Position numbers and translations under genes: made by a program
Assembly (NCBI GenBank): GCA_003254885.1
Contig: QANT01005717.1
Coordinates: 1-64,000, forward strand
Direction: 5' to 3'
DNA from: Purshia tridentata
Lineage: Eukaryota > Streptophyta > Magnoliopsida > Rosales > Rosaceae
DNA: 64,000 bases
The notes under the pieces: generated by a model
What the model saw: only the letters and a program-made list of their open reading frames with translations
Told to the model about the DNA's origin: nothing
The model's database searches: none
Shown here: piece after piece, positions 44,416 through 55,411 of the stretch
Numbering within the stretch: position 1 is the first letter of the stretch
Layout of the letters: the number at the start of each line of letters is the position of its first letter

Positions 44416-46613
44416 GGCAAGGAATTAATGTATGATAAATGGGGTGTGGGAGAAATCAAGGAATAAACTTGTGTTATTGCTCCCACGTACTCTTGTTGAA
44501 CTCGAGTGAAAAGTTTGATATGGGATTCTTGCCAAAGTGGAAAGAAGAATAAGACAAACGTTTTTTTCTAAGGCAGTTCAGTTTTGTGAACAGGGCTCTT
44601 ATTTTCCTCACATAGAGAGAGAGAGAGAGAGGGAGAGAGAGAGATTCCTACATAATAACGTCTTTTAACTAACCTTGTTTTTGCTGTCCTCCCTCTCTCT
44701 TTTGTTTTTTGTTGAGGATCATTCCGTTACTTAACAAGTAGAAGGCCCTACTGGTCACTTTGGGAGGACATAAAATATGGTGTTTTAACTTCGGCTTTTT
44801 CACAACAAGAATCATGGTGTTGCTTCATGAGGTAGAACTAGAATCCCCCTCTTGTCTTCTTTTGGAACATTTCTAGTGGTTTTTTAACTTTTACCTTCTT
44901 CACTAGATGTCAACAATGATGGGTCCATCTCAATGGATCTCTTAACATGGTATTTGAGGAACAATGTTGTGATATGATGATATTTGCAATTTACTCTGTT
45001 CATCGAGACTCCATGAAGGTTGTCTTGCATAATATAAAGGTTTTGCATAAAGCAGGACTGTCATGTGTCTTGCATTTGCACATAGCCACCTATTTAGGTT
45101 GTCTTGTCAGTGGCTTTATGGTTGACCGTGAAAGTTTAAATTTTTTATACTAAGGCTAGAGACCTTAAATCAACAACTCCTAAAATTTCGATTTTAAATG
45201 ATTTTCTGGTGTTTAATTAGTTCATATATAAATCTTTGCATGTTTTAGTTGTAAAAATGAGTTGGGCTTAGGCCTACTGAGTGCTTCATGCAGGTAATGT
45301 TCAAACCCACAATGTTAAATTCTGCAGAATTTTCGAATCCACCAGCTTAGTGATACTATCCACTTGATTATGAGATTATCTAATTGATTTGCGATTCACT
45401 TTTGCTAGCCACATGGCAGAGGATAATCTGCCTTGCCTTTTTGTACACTGCAAGGCCAGTATGGATACATGCATGGGTTTTACTCCCACTCATATTCACA
45501 CTAAAAATATGTTTACAAATTCACTACTACCCACACACATTTGCTGTATTATGTACACCAAAACGACTTAAGAAAACAATTGCCAATGTGAAGCATAAGA
45601 ATTTTTGTGGTATCCAAAAAGAAATTTAGATATCAAGGGTTGGGTTGGGCTGGTATGGTGAAGTTTGTAGGGCCCACATGATTTCTGTGTGGTGTGGACC
45701 AATGCAACACGCCCACCCAACTGAAAAATAATATTAAAAAAACTCCATCAAGCTTCTCCATTTTGATGGTATCTATGCGCTTCCCACAGAGACAGAGAGA
45801 GAGAGAGAGAGACAGAGCTTTCAGCAGAATGCTACTTCATCATTTGCCACCATGGCACCATCGATCTTCTCAGCAATTCTTGTGTCGATCAAACTAAAAT
45901 TTTTGAAGGAAGAAATAAAAGGAGTCCTTTTTCCTTGTTTCTCCCATATTTTTATATGAAATTATAAAATACCTAGAAAATTTAAAACACCTCCCGCCTG
46001 CATTTTGTCCATTCATACATGCACTAAAAATTGGCTATGAAATTTCTATGCTTTTTTGTTGTTGCCCTATGTAACACTAATTAATCATGATTTTCATCTT
46101 GGCTAAAGAAAGTTGTGAATTTTTGAATTGTGCCAAAGAAAAACATAGAAATAATGAACTTGTACAGGTATACACTGCTGGTGCTGAAAGGAAGCTAACA
46201 AAGTAGATTGTAGAATACTAGAATGTAACCAAAAAAAGAAAAAAATTGGAATGAGGAAGAGAAGGACATATATATATATATGCAATTATGAACTCAACGA
46301 CAGTACTCAAGACTCTGGAGTTGTATAAACTGTTGTGTACAGTTTCAGTTGGTATTAAAGAAACGTGACAATCTTTACAGGAAACTCAGTTAAATTTACA
46401 TGGACGAAACTAGGAGAAAAAATCAACCCACAAGCACCAAATTCCTCAAAATTTGATCTTGAGTTTTGGTGTTGGAGTGAACGACAAGAATAAGGTAGAT
46501 CATGAGAAAAGAATAATTAAAATTGCTTCTCAGTTCCTAACCTTTCTTCCTATAATTAACTCACCCGCAATCCATGCATCTATCGTCTATGTGACATTGA
46601 CGAGGAATGAGCC

Positions 46614-46928
46614 TCATTCACAGTTTCTCTGTTTCCGATTGATGAGGAGAAGAGAATGATGAGAATTAGAGAATTTGGAGGAAGTGGAAGCTGCTGATGA
46701 TGTCTGCATACACAAGGAAGAGTCGGTCCATGACTGTTTCTTGGGGAAGGAGATGTTCCTTTGTTGAGGACAAGCATTGGCACAAACACTTGCAACCCCC
46801 TTGGACTTGTGTAGAGCACAACTACAGTTTTTGTGGTACGGTCTGCGCTCAATTTCCATGTCCTGCATTGATATGCTTCCTTCAAGCACGCACTGAAACA
46901 TCATCCCTGCAACTACGTGGGTGGCCAT
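46614..46928 (-). CDS. Tandem Cys-rich small protein, copy 4 (shifted tail)
   Basis: I start at 46928 (MATHVVAGMMFQCVLEGSIS), aligned with copies 2 and 3; an upstream in-frame ATG at 46979 lies in the leader. The 104 residues keep EIERRPYHKNCSCALHKSKG and CANACPQQRNISFPKKQSW. After SHHSLL a frame change replaces the conserved GNRETVN-SMSHR tail, which is still readable in the neighbouring frame. FEGC is LEGS here. The core is intact, so it may still be expressed with an altered C-terminus. TATA box at 47102-47110. Confidence 0.65.
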   Translation of the reverse strand: MATHVVAGMMFQCVLEGSISMQDMEIERRPYHKNCSCALHKSKGVASVCANACPQQRNISFPKKQSWTDSSLCMQTSSAASTSSKFSNSHHSLLLINRKQRNCE

Positions 46929-47101
46929 TACTCTCTTCTCTCGTCTTTTTCTTCTCTTCAATTTCTCAACTTTACTCACTCTCTCTGTTCCTTCCTTGCA
47001 ATGTGCTGTAGTACTAATTATGTGTGAGGAGTGTAGGCTGTGTAGCTAGGTGAGTGTGTTGTGTTTGACTGTGTTGAAACTGTTTTATGCTTTCTAAATC
47101 A

Positions 47102-47110
47102 CTTATATAG
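47102..47110 (-). promoter_or_regulatory. TATA box of array copy 4
   Basis: CTATATAAG on the minus strand, in the same context as copy 2. Confidence 0.6.
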
Positions 47111-47430
47111 AGCAGGGGTTTAATGTATGATAAATTGGGTGTGGGAGAAATCAAGAGAGAAATTTGTGCTATTATTCCTACGTACATGTACTCTTGTTGA
47201 ATCGAGACAAGTTTGATATGGGATTCTTGCCAAAGTGGAAAGAAGACTATGACAAGCGTTTTTCTCTAGGGCAGTGAACAGAGCTCTAATTTTCCACACA
47301 CACAGAGAAAGAGAGAGAGAGAAGAGAGAAGCACTCGACTTGGCTTTTTTGTTTTTGAGCTTGGCTTTGGTATCCAAGTATTGGTGTGGTCCTGCATAGA
47401 TTGATCCGCAGAGACGTTATTTACCTAACT

Positions 47431-48617
47431 AATTTTGTTAGAAGGGATGACCATTTTGTTATTATTATGCATGATTGACGGTTCATTCTATGCAGACTAA
47501 CTAACATAGGTCTGAGTCAAGCATCACTTTTCGTTATACAAGTAAACGACCCACTAATCACTTCACGTGGAAACGTAATATGGTTTTTCTGCTTTCGTTA
47601 TATTATATTAGTTTGCTCCACTTAGAGTTGAGATGGTGGATCTTTGGTTTTCACTACTCTTTTGTTTTCTTAAGTTTTCGATAGTCCTTGCATTGCACAC
47701 TCTTTCCTTTATTATTTAGCATGTGAACTTTGAACTGGTTAAAGAGATTTGATTCAACTTTGGCATTTTGTAGTACTCCTACCACATATAACTATGAAGC
47801 ATTACTAGGACTGCATAGTGTTTCATATAACTGATAGTTCCCCATTTTTTATAAGGGTTGATTTTTGTATTTTTATATATAGCTTCACCCAATATACGAC
47901 TGAGCTTTTTAAACAACCAGAACATGTTAAAATGAAAGTGCTAAGGAGCTTCAAGCCTACAGGCTTGATTAATTTATAGCTTATGATTTCTAAACTTGGT
48001 TAAAATAAAGCACCATATGGCGCTTTCACTTGTCCCTGTTCCCTTTTGTAAAGATTAGAAAAACAGACTGTATAGTGTATACTTGATAGTTAATTCCCTG
48101 TTTATTGTATCCCACATTAAATTGACACATAAGAAATGGAAAACAGAGTAAATACTTGCATATACATGCTTTCATAAATTACTTTACACACTAATTCTAT
48201 GTTCACCTCCTAATGATGTGAGGAAATTAGAATTTTGGAAGCCAATGAGAATATATCACAAATATGAGTATTCATTTTTGTTTTATGTGTTTAGAAAAGT
48301 AACAAAATTCACTCTTTTGTCTTGGCACTTGAAAGTATATAATCGCCATATTTTGTGGACATAATATTTCATTTTGCACATTTATACTGTGGGGATTCAG
48401 TGCATTGGAACTCACCTGCTACAGTTGACAATTATTCATGCATAATTTATTAGTTCACTTTTATCCAGAATTGAGACAGTGTGTTTGGATAATTGCAATG
48501 CACCACTTGCAGTAATCATGTAGATCCTAAAGTGTGGAACTTTGAAGTAATTTGGATCCAATGGAGGACACAGGAACTCTGCAGTGCAGACTGCAGAGTG
48601 AGTTTGTTACGAAGTTA
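47431..48617. other. Spacer right of array copy 4
   Basis: AT-rich, no gene seen. Only weak traces of the array flanking blocks. Confidence 0.4.
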
Positions 48618-48896
48618 GGTCCAGTTTGGTATTGTTTTTTAAGAGTGAAAATCACTTTTATTGGCAGCAATACTGTATTTAAATGTTTGGTAAAATAAAA
48701 GATTTTAGCTTTTTTTAAAAAAAACTGTCATTGGAAGCTAAAATGAGAAGTTGGTATGGAGAAACTTCTCATTTTAGCTTATACTAGAATCAGTTTGAGG
48801 AATTGGTCATATTTAATAAAATTTCTCACAACTGATTATTTTCACAGCAAAAATAAAAGTGATTATTTTTACAGCACAACAATACCAAACTGAGCC
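48618..48896. mobile_element. Tourist-like MITE (PIF/Harbinger type)
   Basis: A 279-base element with ends GGTCCAGTTTGGTATTGTT and, inverted, GGCTCAGTTTGGTATTGTT. Pairing goes on inwards (AATCACTTTTATT on both arms). TTA lies on both sides (48615-48617 and 48897-48899). No coding capacity. Size, ends and TTA duplication fit PIF/Harbinger MITEs. Confidence 0.8.
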
Positions 48897-49498
48897 TTAG
48901 TATCTTTTCTGTCTAACCAAAAAGAAGGCTATATGTTGTTTCATTTACATTTTTGTCTTCTTTCCAGCCTTCTTTTGGGGCATGGACATCTTCTTCCTGA
49001 TTTTGTAAGTATTTTGGATTGTAATTTTCACATGTCAGCATGGTCTAGAGTGCATTGTCAGTCATATATTAGTGGTGATTTATAGGACATAGTTCTACCA
49101 GAGACGCTCCTTTTTTACTTTGTTTGGTTTGTGTGTCAAACAAAATTTTTGAACCACACTCAAACATGCCAAGAAGAAGAACTATTGACATTAAGGAGAA
49201 ACCATTGACCATTGGTAAGAAGGGGATCCTGATAGACAATGAGCCTAATTACAGTGGAAAACTCGTTAATGAATTCCTTAATAAGTTTGGCTCTGTTTTG
49301 TACCCAATTTAAAGGCATTTTTCTGATGTGAAATAGCCCTTTTTTTTTCTTTTTTTTATAACTCACCCATATCTAGCCTCCAAGAAGGCATACATCTTTC
49401 GATCTTTCATCTAAGTGGCATACGTAGTCACATTGGTTCTTTTCTGTTTCTACCTGATTAGTCGCCAAGAAGAGAATTTGGAAGATGATAATATGGGC
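48897..49498. other. Spacer left of array copy 5
   Basis: No supported gene. A 48-codon frame from 49165 (MPRRRTIDIKEKP) has no recognisable features. Confidence 0.4.
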
Positions 49499-50030
49499 AA
49501 GGAGCAATCAGTCCATGACTGTTTCTCGTGGAACAAATTAAATGTTCGTTTGTTGATACCAAGTACTCAAGCATACACCTTTTGGTCTCGTTTGATTGCT
49601 AGGATTAGATTAGAAAGGATAAATGTCAAATTTATGTGTATTTGAGAGAGAAATTTCTAACTTGAAGGAATGATATGACAATAAAATAGATAAATCATGA
49701 AGAAAACTTATCCCATCCAATCCTCTCAAAATGGTGGGGATTAGCAAGGATACAATTTCCCATATGGCTAGGCCATTTTCTCCCATCTTCCCTCAAATTA
49801 GAAAAATACTCTCCATCTTCTACTTTAAATACACATAAATCTTGTCATTATCCTTTCCAATCCAATCCTAAATACCAAACGAGGCCTTTAACTTCTTCTG
49901 TATAGCACACAACTGCAGTAAAGTTGGTATGGCCTCATTTCAATATCCATGTCATGCATAGATATATACCAGGATATGCTTCCTTCAAAAACACACCAAA
50001 GGATCAACTCAGCTGCTCAAGTGGGGCCAT
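49499..50030 (-). pseudogene. Tandem Cys-rich protein, copy 5, interrupted by a MITE
   Basis: From an ATG at 50030 the minus strand reads MAPLEQLS and a stop. In a neighbouring frame it gives CVFEGSISMHDMDIEMRPY and CSCVLY, with an extra stretch inside. The 3' part (matching the PQQRNISFP and SWTDS region) lies at 49499-49580, beyond the 303-base MITE at 49584-49886. Several stops and shifts make it non-functional. A TATA-like CTATATATA lies near 50095-50103. FEGS groups it with copies 1 and 4. Confidence 0.8.
49584..49886. mobile_element. MITE inside array copy 5
   Basis: The ends GGTCTCGTTTGATTGCTAGG and, inverted, GGCCTCGTTTGGTATTTAGG begin inverted repeats of about 70 bases (both arms contain TTTATGTGTATTT). 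TTT flanks both sides. No coding capacity. The type resembles PIF/Harbinger MITEs; the three-base flank supports this weakly. Confidence 0.85.
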
Positions 50031-52598
50031 TTTATCTCTCTCTCACCACTGTGTGAAATTTCCTGTTATGAAATTTTGTAAGGTTTTGTGAAGCATATAT
50101 ATAGAGCAGTGGATTGGTGAATTATGGGTGCATGGGACAATTCGATTCGATTACTGTGGTGATCAGAAAAACTTCCGCACGTAGAATTCAAGAGAAATTA
50201 ATTTGTTCTAGAGGGTATTTGCCTAAGTAGTTATGTAAGATGTCTACGTGTTTCCCTAGGGAGCTGGAGAGGGGTATAGGAGTCTTTGGAGAGTTGGTAA
50301 CTTGGTTTGGCTTGGTTGGTTTTGATGTAATTTAGCTTGGCTTAGGAGTTTCATTGTTGGAAGTGGGGTTTTTACATAGTTAATTTTCTTGGGACAAGGA
50401 AGCACCCATTTGAATTCTCGTTAAAATGGATCTTAGTGATATGTACTATTGTTATATATATTATTATGTGAGTGTGCGACATTTTCTATGTAAACTAATA
50501 AAGGACATACGGTACAGTTACAGTTAAAATGTAATGTTAACTCGGTACTTAACACAAGCAAAACTGAAAAAGGAAAAACTGTTAGTTATAGCCTATAGGT
50601 TCTGCTTATAAAAAGACTTCTTTCTTTTCCTACTCGATCTATGACCGACTGTGGTGGTTGCAGGACTACGGGAGTGTGGATGGTCCCTCACAGATCGATC
50701 GATGTTCTTGATGTACTCTAAATGCCAATGAGATCATGATGATGAATGCCTGTGTCTTTTGTTTTCTTTGGAATTGCAGTCATTAGTTTGTGTGTTCCAT
50801 GAGTTCTTGAGAGTGTTCTTGAACTTTATATTTTTCTTTTCACAGCACTGTGAATAAATAAATTCTTCTTTTCAAGCCTTTCTATTTTCGTAGCATGTAC
50901 ATCAAGATTTTTAGTCAGCTGGATCAATAAAAATTTGCTGCTACGTAGAACATAGAATTCTAGAAACATTAATAATACTCAGTTCGGTCTCTTACTTAAA
51001 TTTGTGAATTGGTTAAACTGGTTAACTGTAGCGGCCTACATTTCTTAATTTAGTCTTACCCTCTGCATCAGATAGCTGCATACTAAAGTTCAACTCTTTA
51101 TAAACCATAATTCAGTACCAAAGTATATAGGCAATTTCATCAACTTCTGGCTCGCACTTTAGTATTTCCGAGCAGACAAACCACGCCTTAAAAATTGAAG
51201 TTGTTGAGAAATGGACGAACAATATGCATATTAAACTTATACCCGTAAAAGTAGAAATATCAAATAACATAAACTCTCTCAGTCTCTCCTAATTTTGGTG
51301 AGAATATAGGAATTGTTATCATTTGTACGGAATCCTGTCAACAAAGCAGTACTGTTATAAGTCTTTGTGTTCTCCACCTCTTCATTGTTCAAGTTGAATT
51401 ATTGAACGTAGGCCTTTGTCTATGTCTCTATGATGTTTTCTAACTGTATAGTTGTTTCAGTTTCTGTTTTGTTACCACATGTACATGCCACATGTTGGCT
51501 TTGGAACCAAGAAATAGATTCTAACTTGTAGCTTGGATTTTCTTGGTACACTTGTTTACAAAGACCCCTTATTGAAATTTTGTTGTTATATATGTCATGT
51601 CATGTGACATTTGTCGTCTCATATGTACTGTACGTGTGTGTACCACCACGCAACCACCTCTCTCTCTCACATGTGGAGGCCAGCTTCAATGACATTAAAA
51701 AGTAATCTGTGAGAAAAAAGATAACATTTTGTAACTGATATATTAATCAATTAAAACAGCATAAAGAAAAGCACACTTGGATGGCTTTTGTGTGTGGTTT
51801 CTTCTAGCTGTTTTTTCTTTTCCTCTTTTTCGGTATAAAAATATTAAATATATTGTTATGGAACGGTGGCCGTTGAACATGGTGTAGCCGACCAAATCAC
51901 CCATCCAACGAAGAATACGTGTATTGCGTGGCAGATATGAAATTAATTGGTATTTTGGTACACACACGCAAATCATGGCAGATAATAACAATTACCACCT
52001 ACATGTTAGGCTTTCTTTAATGCTAACTAATTAATTAGCTCGATCGAATTCCGATGCATTAATTAATTTAGGTGGATGAACATCATATCAAATCTCCCAA
52101 TTTGGTAATTTAAGTTGGAAAGTGAAATACCCCAATTGGCAAATGAAAAGAAGCTTGATTGATTGAAATAAAAGACCCAATAGCTTCAACAACTGAAAAC
52201 TGAATCAGTAATTTCAAACCAGATCGAACATATATGTCTGAACTGACTAAATGTCCCCTTAATTTGCATGTTTACACTAAATACAGATGAAAGGATTTGA
52301 ATAAATTAACATCATTTCACCAAATTCAAGAGTAAGCCATTTCGATTAGACCATATATATGAAGCTGTTCTGTTCTGTTCTGGGTTTGGTCATAATCAAA
52401 ACATGGCTATATATATATATATCAGAAAATATACAACCTCTGAGTCAAATTAAACATTAATTAGATTAATTACAAAAATTCATTGTGAAATCTTTCAACT
52501 GGGTTCGTTCGAACGAAGATCCAATTATTGATCAAACAAAGTATGTATTTTTGTTTTCTTTTATGCAGATCACTCACAAGTATTAGATTACAAATATA
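50031..52598. other. Spacer between array copies 5 and 6
   Basis: No gene is supported. The first 250 bases hold the old promoter of copy 5; the last 200 are the 3' flank of copy 6. The rest is AT-rich. Confidence 0.45.
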
Positions 52599-52961
52599 TC
52601 AAACCTTAAAGAAAAGGATCTCTTCTTCTTCATCGCAGGAACTCATTCGGTGATGAAGTTGGTGCCTGGGAAGCACCGCAGGAGGAGCAGCAGAAGGCGA
52701 AGAAGAGGGTGAAGAAGAAGGAGAAGAAGAAGAAGCCATCAAAGCCAAGTTGCCTTCGCTCCAAGCCCTTCTGAATGGATAAGACACCTTCACACCATTA
52801 CCCCCTGCATGTGTGCATTGTTTACGTGACTTCTTGTTATGCAGCGCGCACTTGCAGTTCTTGTGGTACGGCCTCCGCTCGATCCCCACGTCGCCGCCCG
52901 ATATGCACCCCTCGTACACGCACCGGAATAGTCCCTCTGCGGCGGCTCCCGCGGCGGCCAT
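52599..52961 (-). CDS. Divergent Cys-rich small protein, array copy 6
   Basis: An intact 120-residue frame: GLFRCVYEGCISGGDVGIER, RPYHKNCKCALHNKKSRKQC, VKVSYPFRRAWSEGNLALMA, a Ser/Pro run and an acidic CDEEEEILFF end. It shares the core Cys and ERRPYHKNC motif with copies 1-5 but has SYPFRRAWSEG where they have SFPKKQSWTDS. It is GC-richer, unlike the other copies. A TATA-like CTATATAAC lies at 53049-53057. It looks like the conserved, slower-evolving member, from which the 38-50 kb array may derive. Function unknown. Confidence 0.8.
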   Translation of the reverse strand: MAAAGAAAEGLFRCVYEGCISGGDVGIERRPYHKNCKCALHNKKSRKQCTHAGGNGVKVSYPFRRAWSEGNLALMASSSSPSSSPSSSPSAAPPAVLPRHQLHHRMSSCDEEEEILFFKV

Positions 52962-55411
52962 ACTAATTATAGAACCACCACGTACCTCTAAACTATTTTG
53001 GCCCTAGCAACAATGATGGGCATTTATAGAGATTTTGTTTGGTGGTAGTTATATAGTGAAAAACTAGAAAGGGGGTTCGTGGGAGGTGCGAGACACAAGC
53101 TAGTTGGTTGTCAGCTAGTTAGCTTTTCATTATTTAAGGCGTTGAAGCCGTGTGTTGTGGGTCGGTCCAAATGGTCCATAGACTTGGTACACATAAATAC
53201 ATATTGCTGTCCATGTGAGTATGTTTGAGTGAAATATAGCAACGAGTTAGGAGAGAAAATAGGGAGTGCAGTTACCAACAAGATACTTCTTAGGTTGCCC
53301 CAAACTCCAAACGCCAAACCCAATCAACATGAATTTATTTTTGGACTCATTTGTTGCTGTGTTTTGGTATTACCGTATAATTGGGTATAATGCTACCGCC
53401 ATTTTATTCGTGTCATTTATATTAATTAGACGTCTAAATAAAATTCTATAAGGTAATTTTTATATGTAAAGTTTTTTTTTTTGGCCAAGAATCATATATG
53501 TAAAGTTTAATTAGACGGAATATTATAAAAACTTTATTGTCTATTAATTGTCTAGATCAGGTATGAATTAATAGTCTATCCCCTTAAATTGTTTGTTCAC
53601 CATCAATCACAAACAAATGAATTTACAGTTGTGGAATTAGTTAGTTATTTTAGATTACTTCTTGAGGTGAAAGGTTCACTTTTTTGGGCCGGGGTTACTT
53701 GTCATTGAGAATTTTTGGAGCTTGAGAATGAAGAAATTATTAGGACGCAAAATTGGGAAGGTATGATGCTTGTATTTGTAGAAAATGTAGCAGATATATG
53801 CATGCATTTTGGTAATGGGGTTGCTTGGGATTAAGAGCCAACTTTCATTACTCAAAGTTGCAATAGATCTTTAGATATATGAAGAAGAAACTAATTAAGT
53901 AATTATCAATGTGGTTTAGTGAGCTTGTTGTCAGAAAATGAAGTTATAAAACTATAACCTAGGAAATAGGAATCTCATTCATTTGAAATCAAGTACCAAG
54001 TACCAACAACACAGGAGCAGCATATGGACAAGTGCATTTAATATCACGTGAGCCTACTAACTTGAAGCAACCCATGTGAGTTCACAACCATCAGGCCACA
54101 CCTCGTGAAAAAACTTCAAGATCCAGCAAATTTCTGAGTGGCTTTGAGAAGTAAAAAAAAAAAAAAAACTCTTAAATAGCTACGTGCTGCATTGTGTTTG
54201 CCTTTGCAAGAAATTTAGTTATTTCTTTGAGGCATTTTATCAAACACATTGCCTCAAATTGTTAAGAAACAAAATCCAGATCAAGGGGATCAACTCTTCC
54301 AACCGAGTAATTCGGGCAGATATACCTGTATAGGGTAATTAAAGGTTATGTTTTTCTTTTCCTTTTTTGAAAGGGCTTAAAGGCTATATGGTTGGAGATT
54401 CACATATTGAAATATTGTGTAGGTGTCATAAAGATTAAAGATGTCCCACTACTAGTTAGTCAACAATGCAAATTCGCATGGACAACACTCATTCACGCGT
54501 ATTAAAAACACTTTCCAGTTAATAAAGTCGGCAAATTTTGCAGAGAATTATGTACCAATAAATTTATCTGACTTTTATGGTCCATGCCAAATTTTGTCAC
54601 GTTTTTTTAATCTATGGATTCTTCTTCTTCATTCCAACTGCCTCTCCTCAATCATCTTTAAACCGTCTCTTAGATTTCAATCATTAAATGGCAACCAGAG
54701 GCCAGCCAACACAAGAGGCAATAAAAACTGCCCTCAAGATACTATAATTAATTGAGGGGAGGACCAAAATCAAGTACCAACTTTTTTATTTATGCTGTTG
54801 CATTTATATTCCATATGTGCTCCAGCTAGGTCGGGGTCCATTGCTCAAAAGGGTTCAATGCACCATCACTGGGTGACCCTTCATTCTTTTCTTTTTTTTC
54901 CTTACCATGGGACATTGGAAATAATATTTTGTAATTATATGAATTATATGATTCATCGAATCATCATAAAACAAAATAAATAATTTTACATAAACATTAG
55001 TGGAAAACTATCAATAACGACTTCAAGTTTTATTTTAGAATCAAGTTTTTTGTTTGAGATGTTTGTGGTAATTTAAGCCCAAGGACAGGTACTCAACTTG
55101 AATGGGCCAGTTCAAGCCTCTTTAATATTGGGCTGGACCAGTTTCAGTCCTTGTTGGCAAGATCAGACCACTATTGGGCCTTAGGTTATCGTGTTCAATG
55201 GTGATTCTGAATTTCTTGTTTAGTTCTGTGTTGGTTTTCTGAAGTGACACCGGCTTGTACGTTTCTGCATCTTGGAGAGGATAAAGTCGCATCAGGGCCG
55301 TCCACGTCAGCAAGTTGAGAAGGTCCGTTCAAAGATCGTTTTCTGCTTCTAAAGCTCCGACTGATCATAGCCTTTGAGTCTCTGTGCGAGCAAAAGCGCA
55401 AAAGTGCAGCC
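52962..55411. other. Intergenic region before the G-patch gene
   Basis: The left end is the promoter of copy 6, the right end the CT-containing leader of the next gene. No other gene or repeat is recognised. Confidence 0.45.

Larger units (their letters stand above)
38112..47430. repeat. Segmental tandem array of about 3-kb units
   Basis: Start codons of successive copies lie at 38111, 40999, 44211 and 46928. The spacers share blocks in the same order. Block A (around CGTCTTTTAACTAACCTTG and CTTAACAAGTAGAAGGCCCT) is at 38550-38960, 41409-41690, 44650-44930 and, weakly, 47410. Block B (GAGCTGCTTTGTAGCAGAAG) is at 39375 and 42168. Block C (TGCATTTTGTCCATTCATAC and CCTATGTAACACTAA) is at 40083, 43303 and 45998. 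The duplicated unit is thus gene plus flanks. In the first unit, block A is itself doubled with a period of 102 bases (38552, 38654). GA/CT microsatellites sit at similar places in each unit. Confidence 0.85.

Noticed and set aside
49165-49312. Small frame MPRRRTIDIKEKP
   Set aside because: No homology recalled and no gene context.
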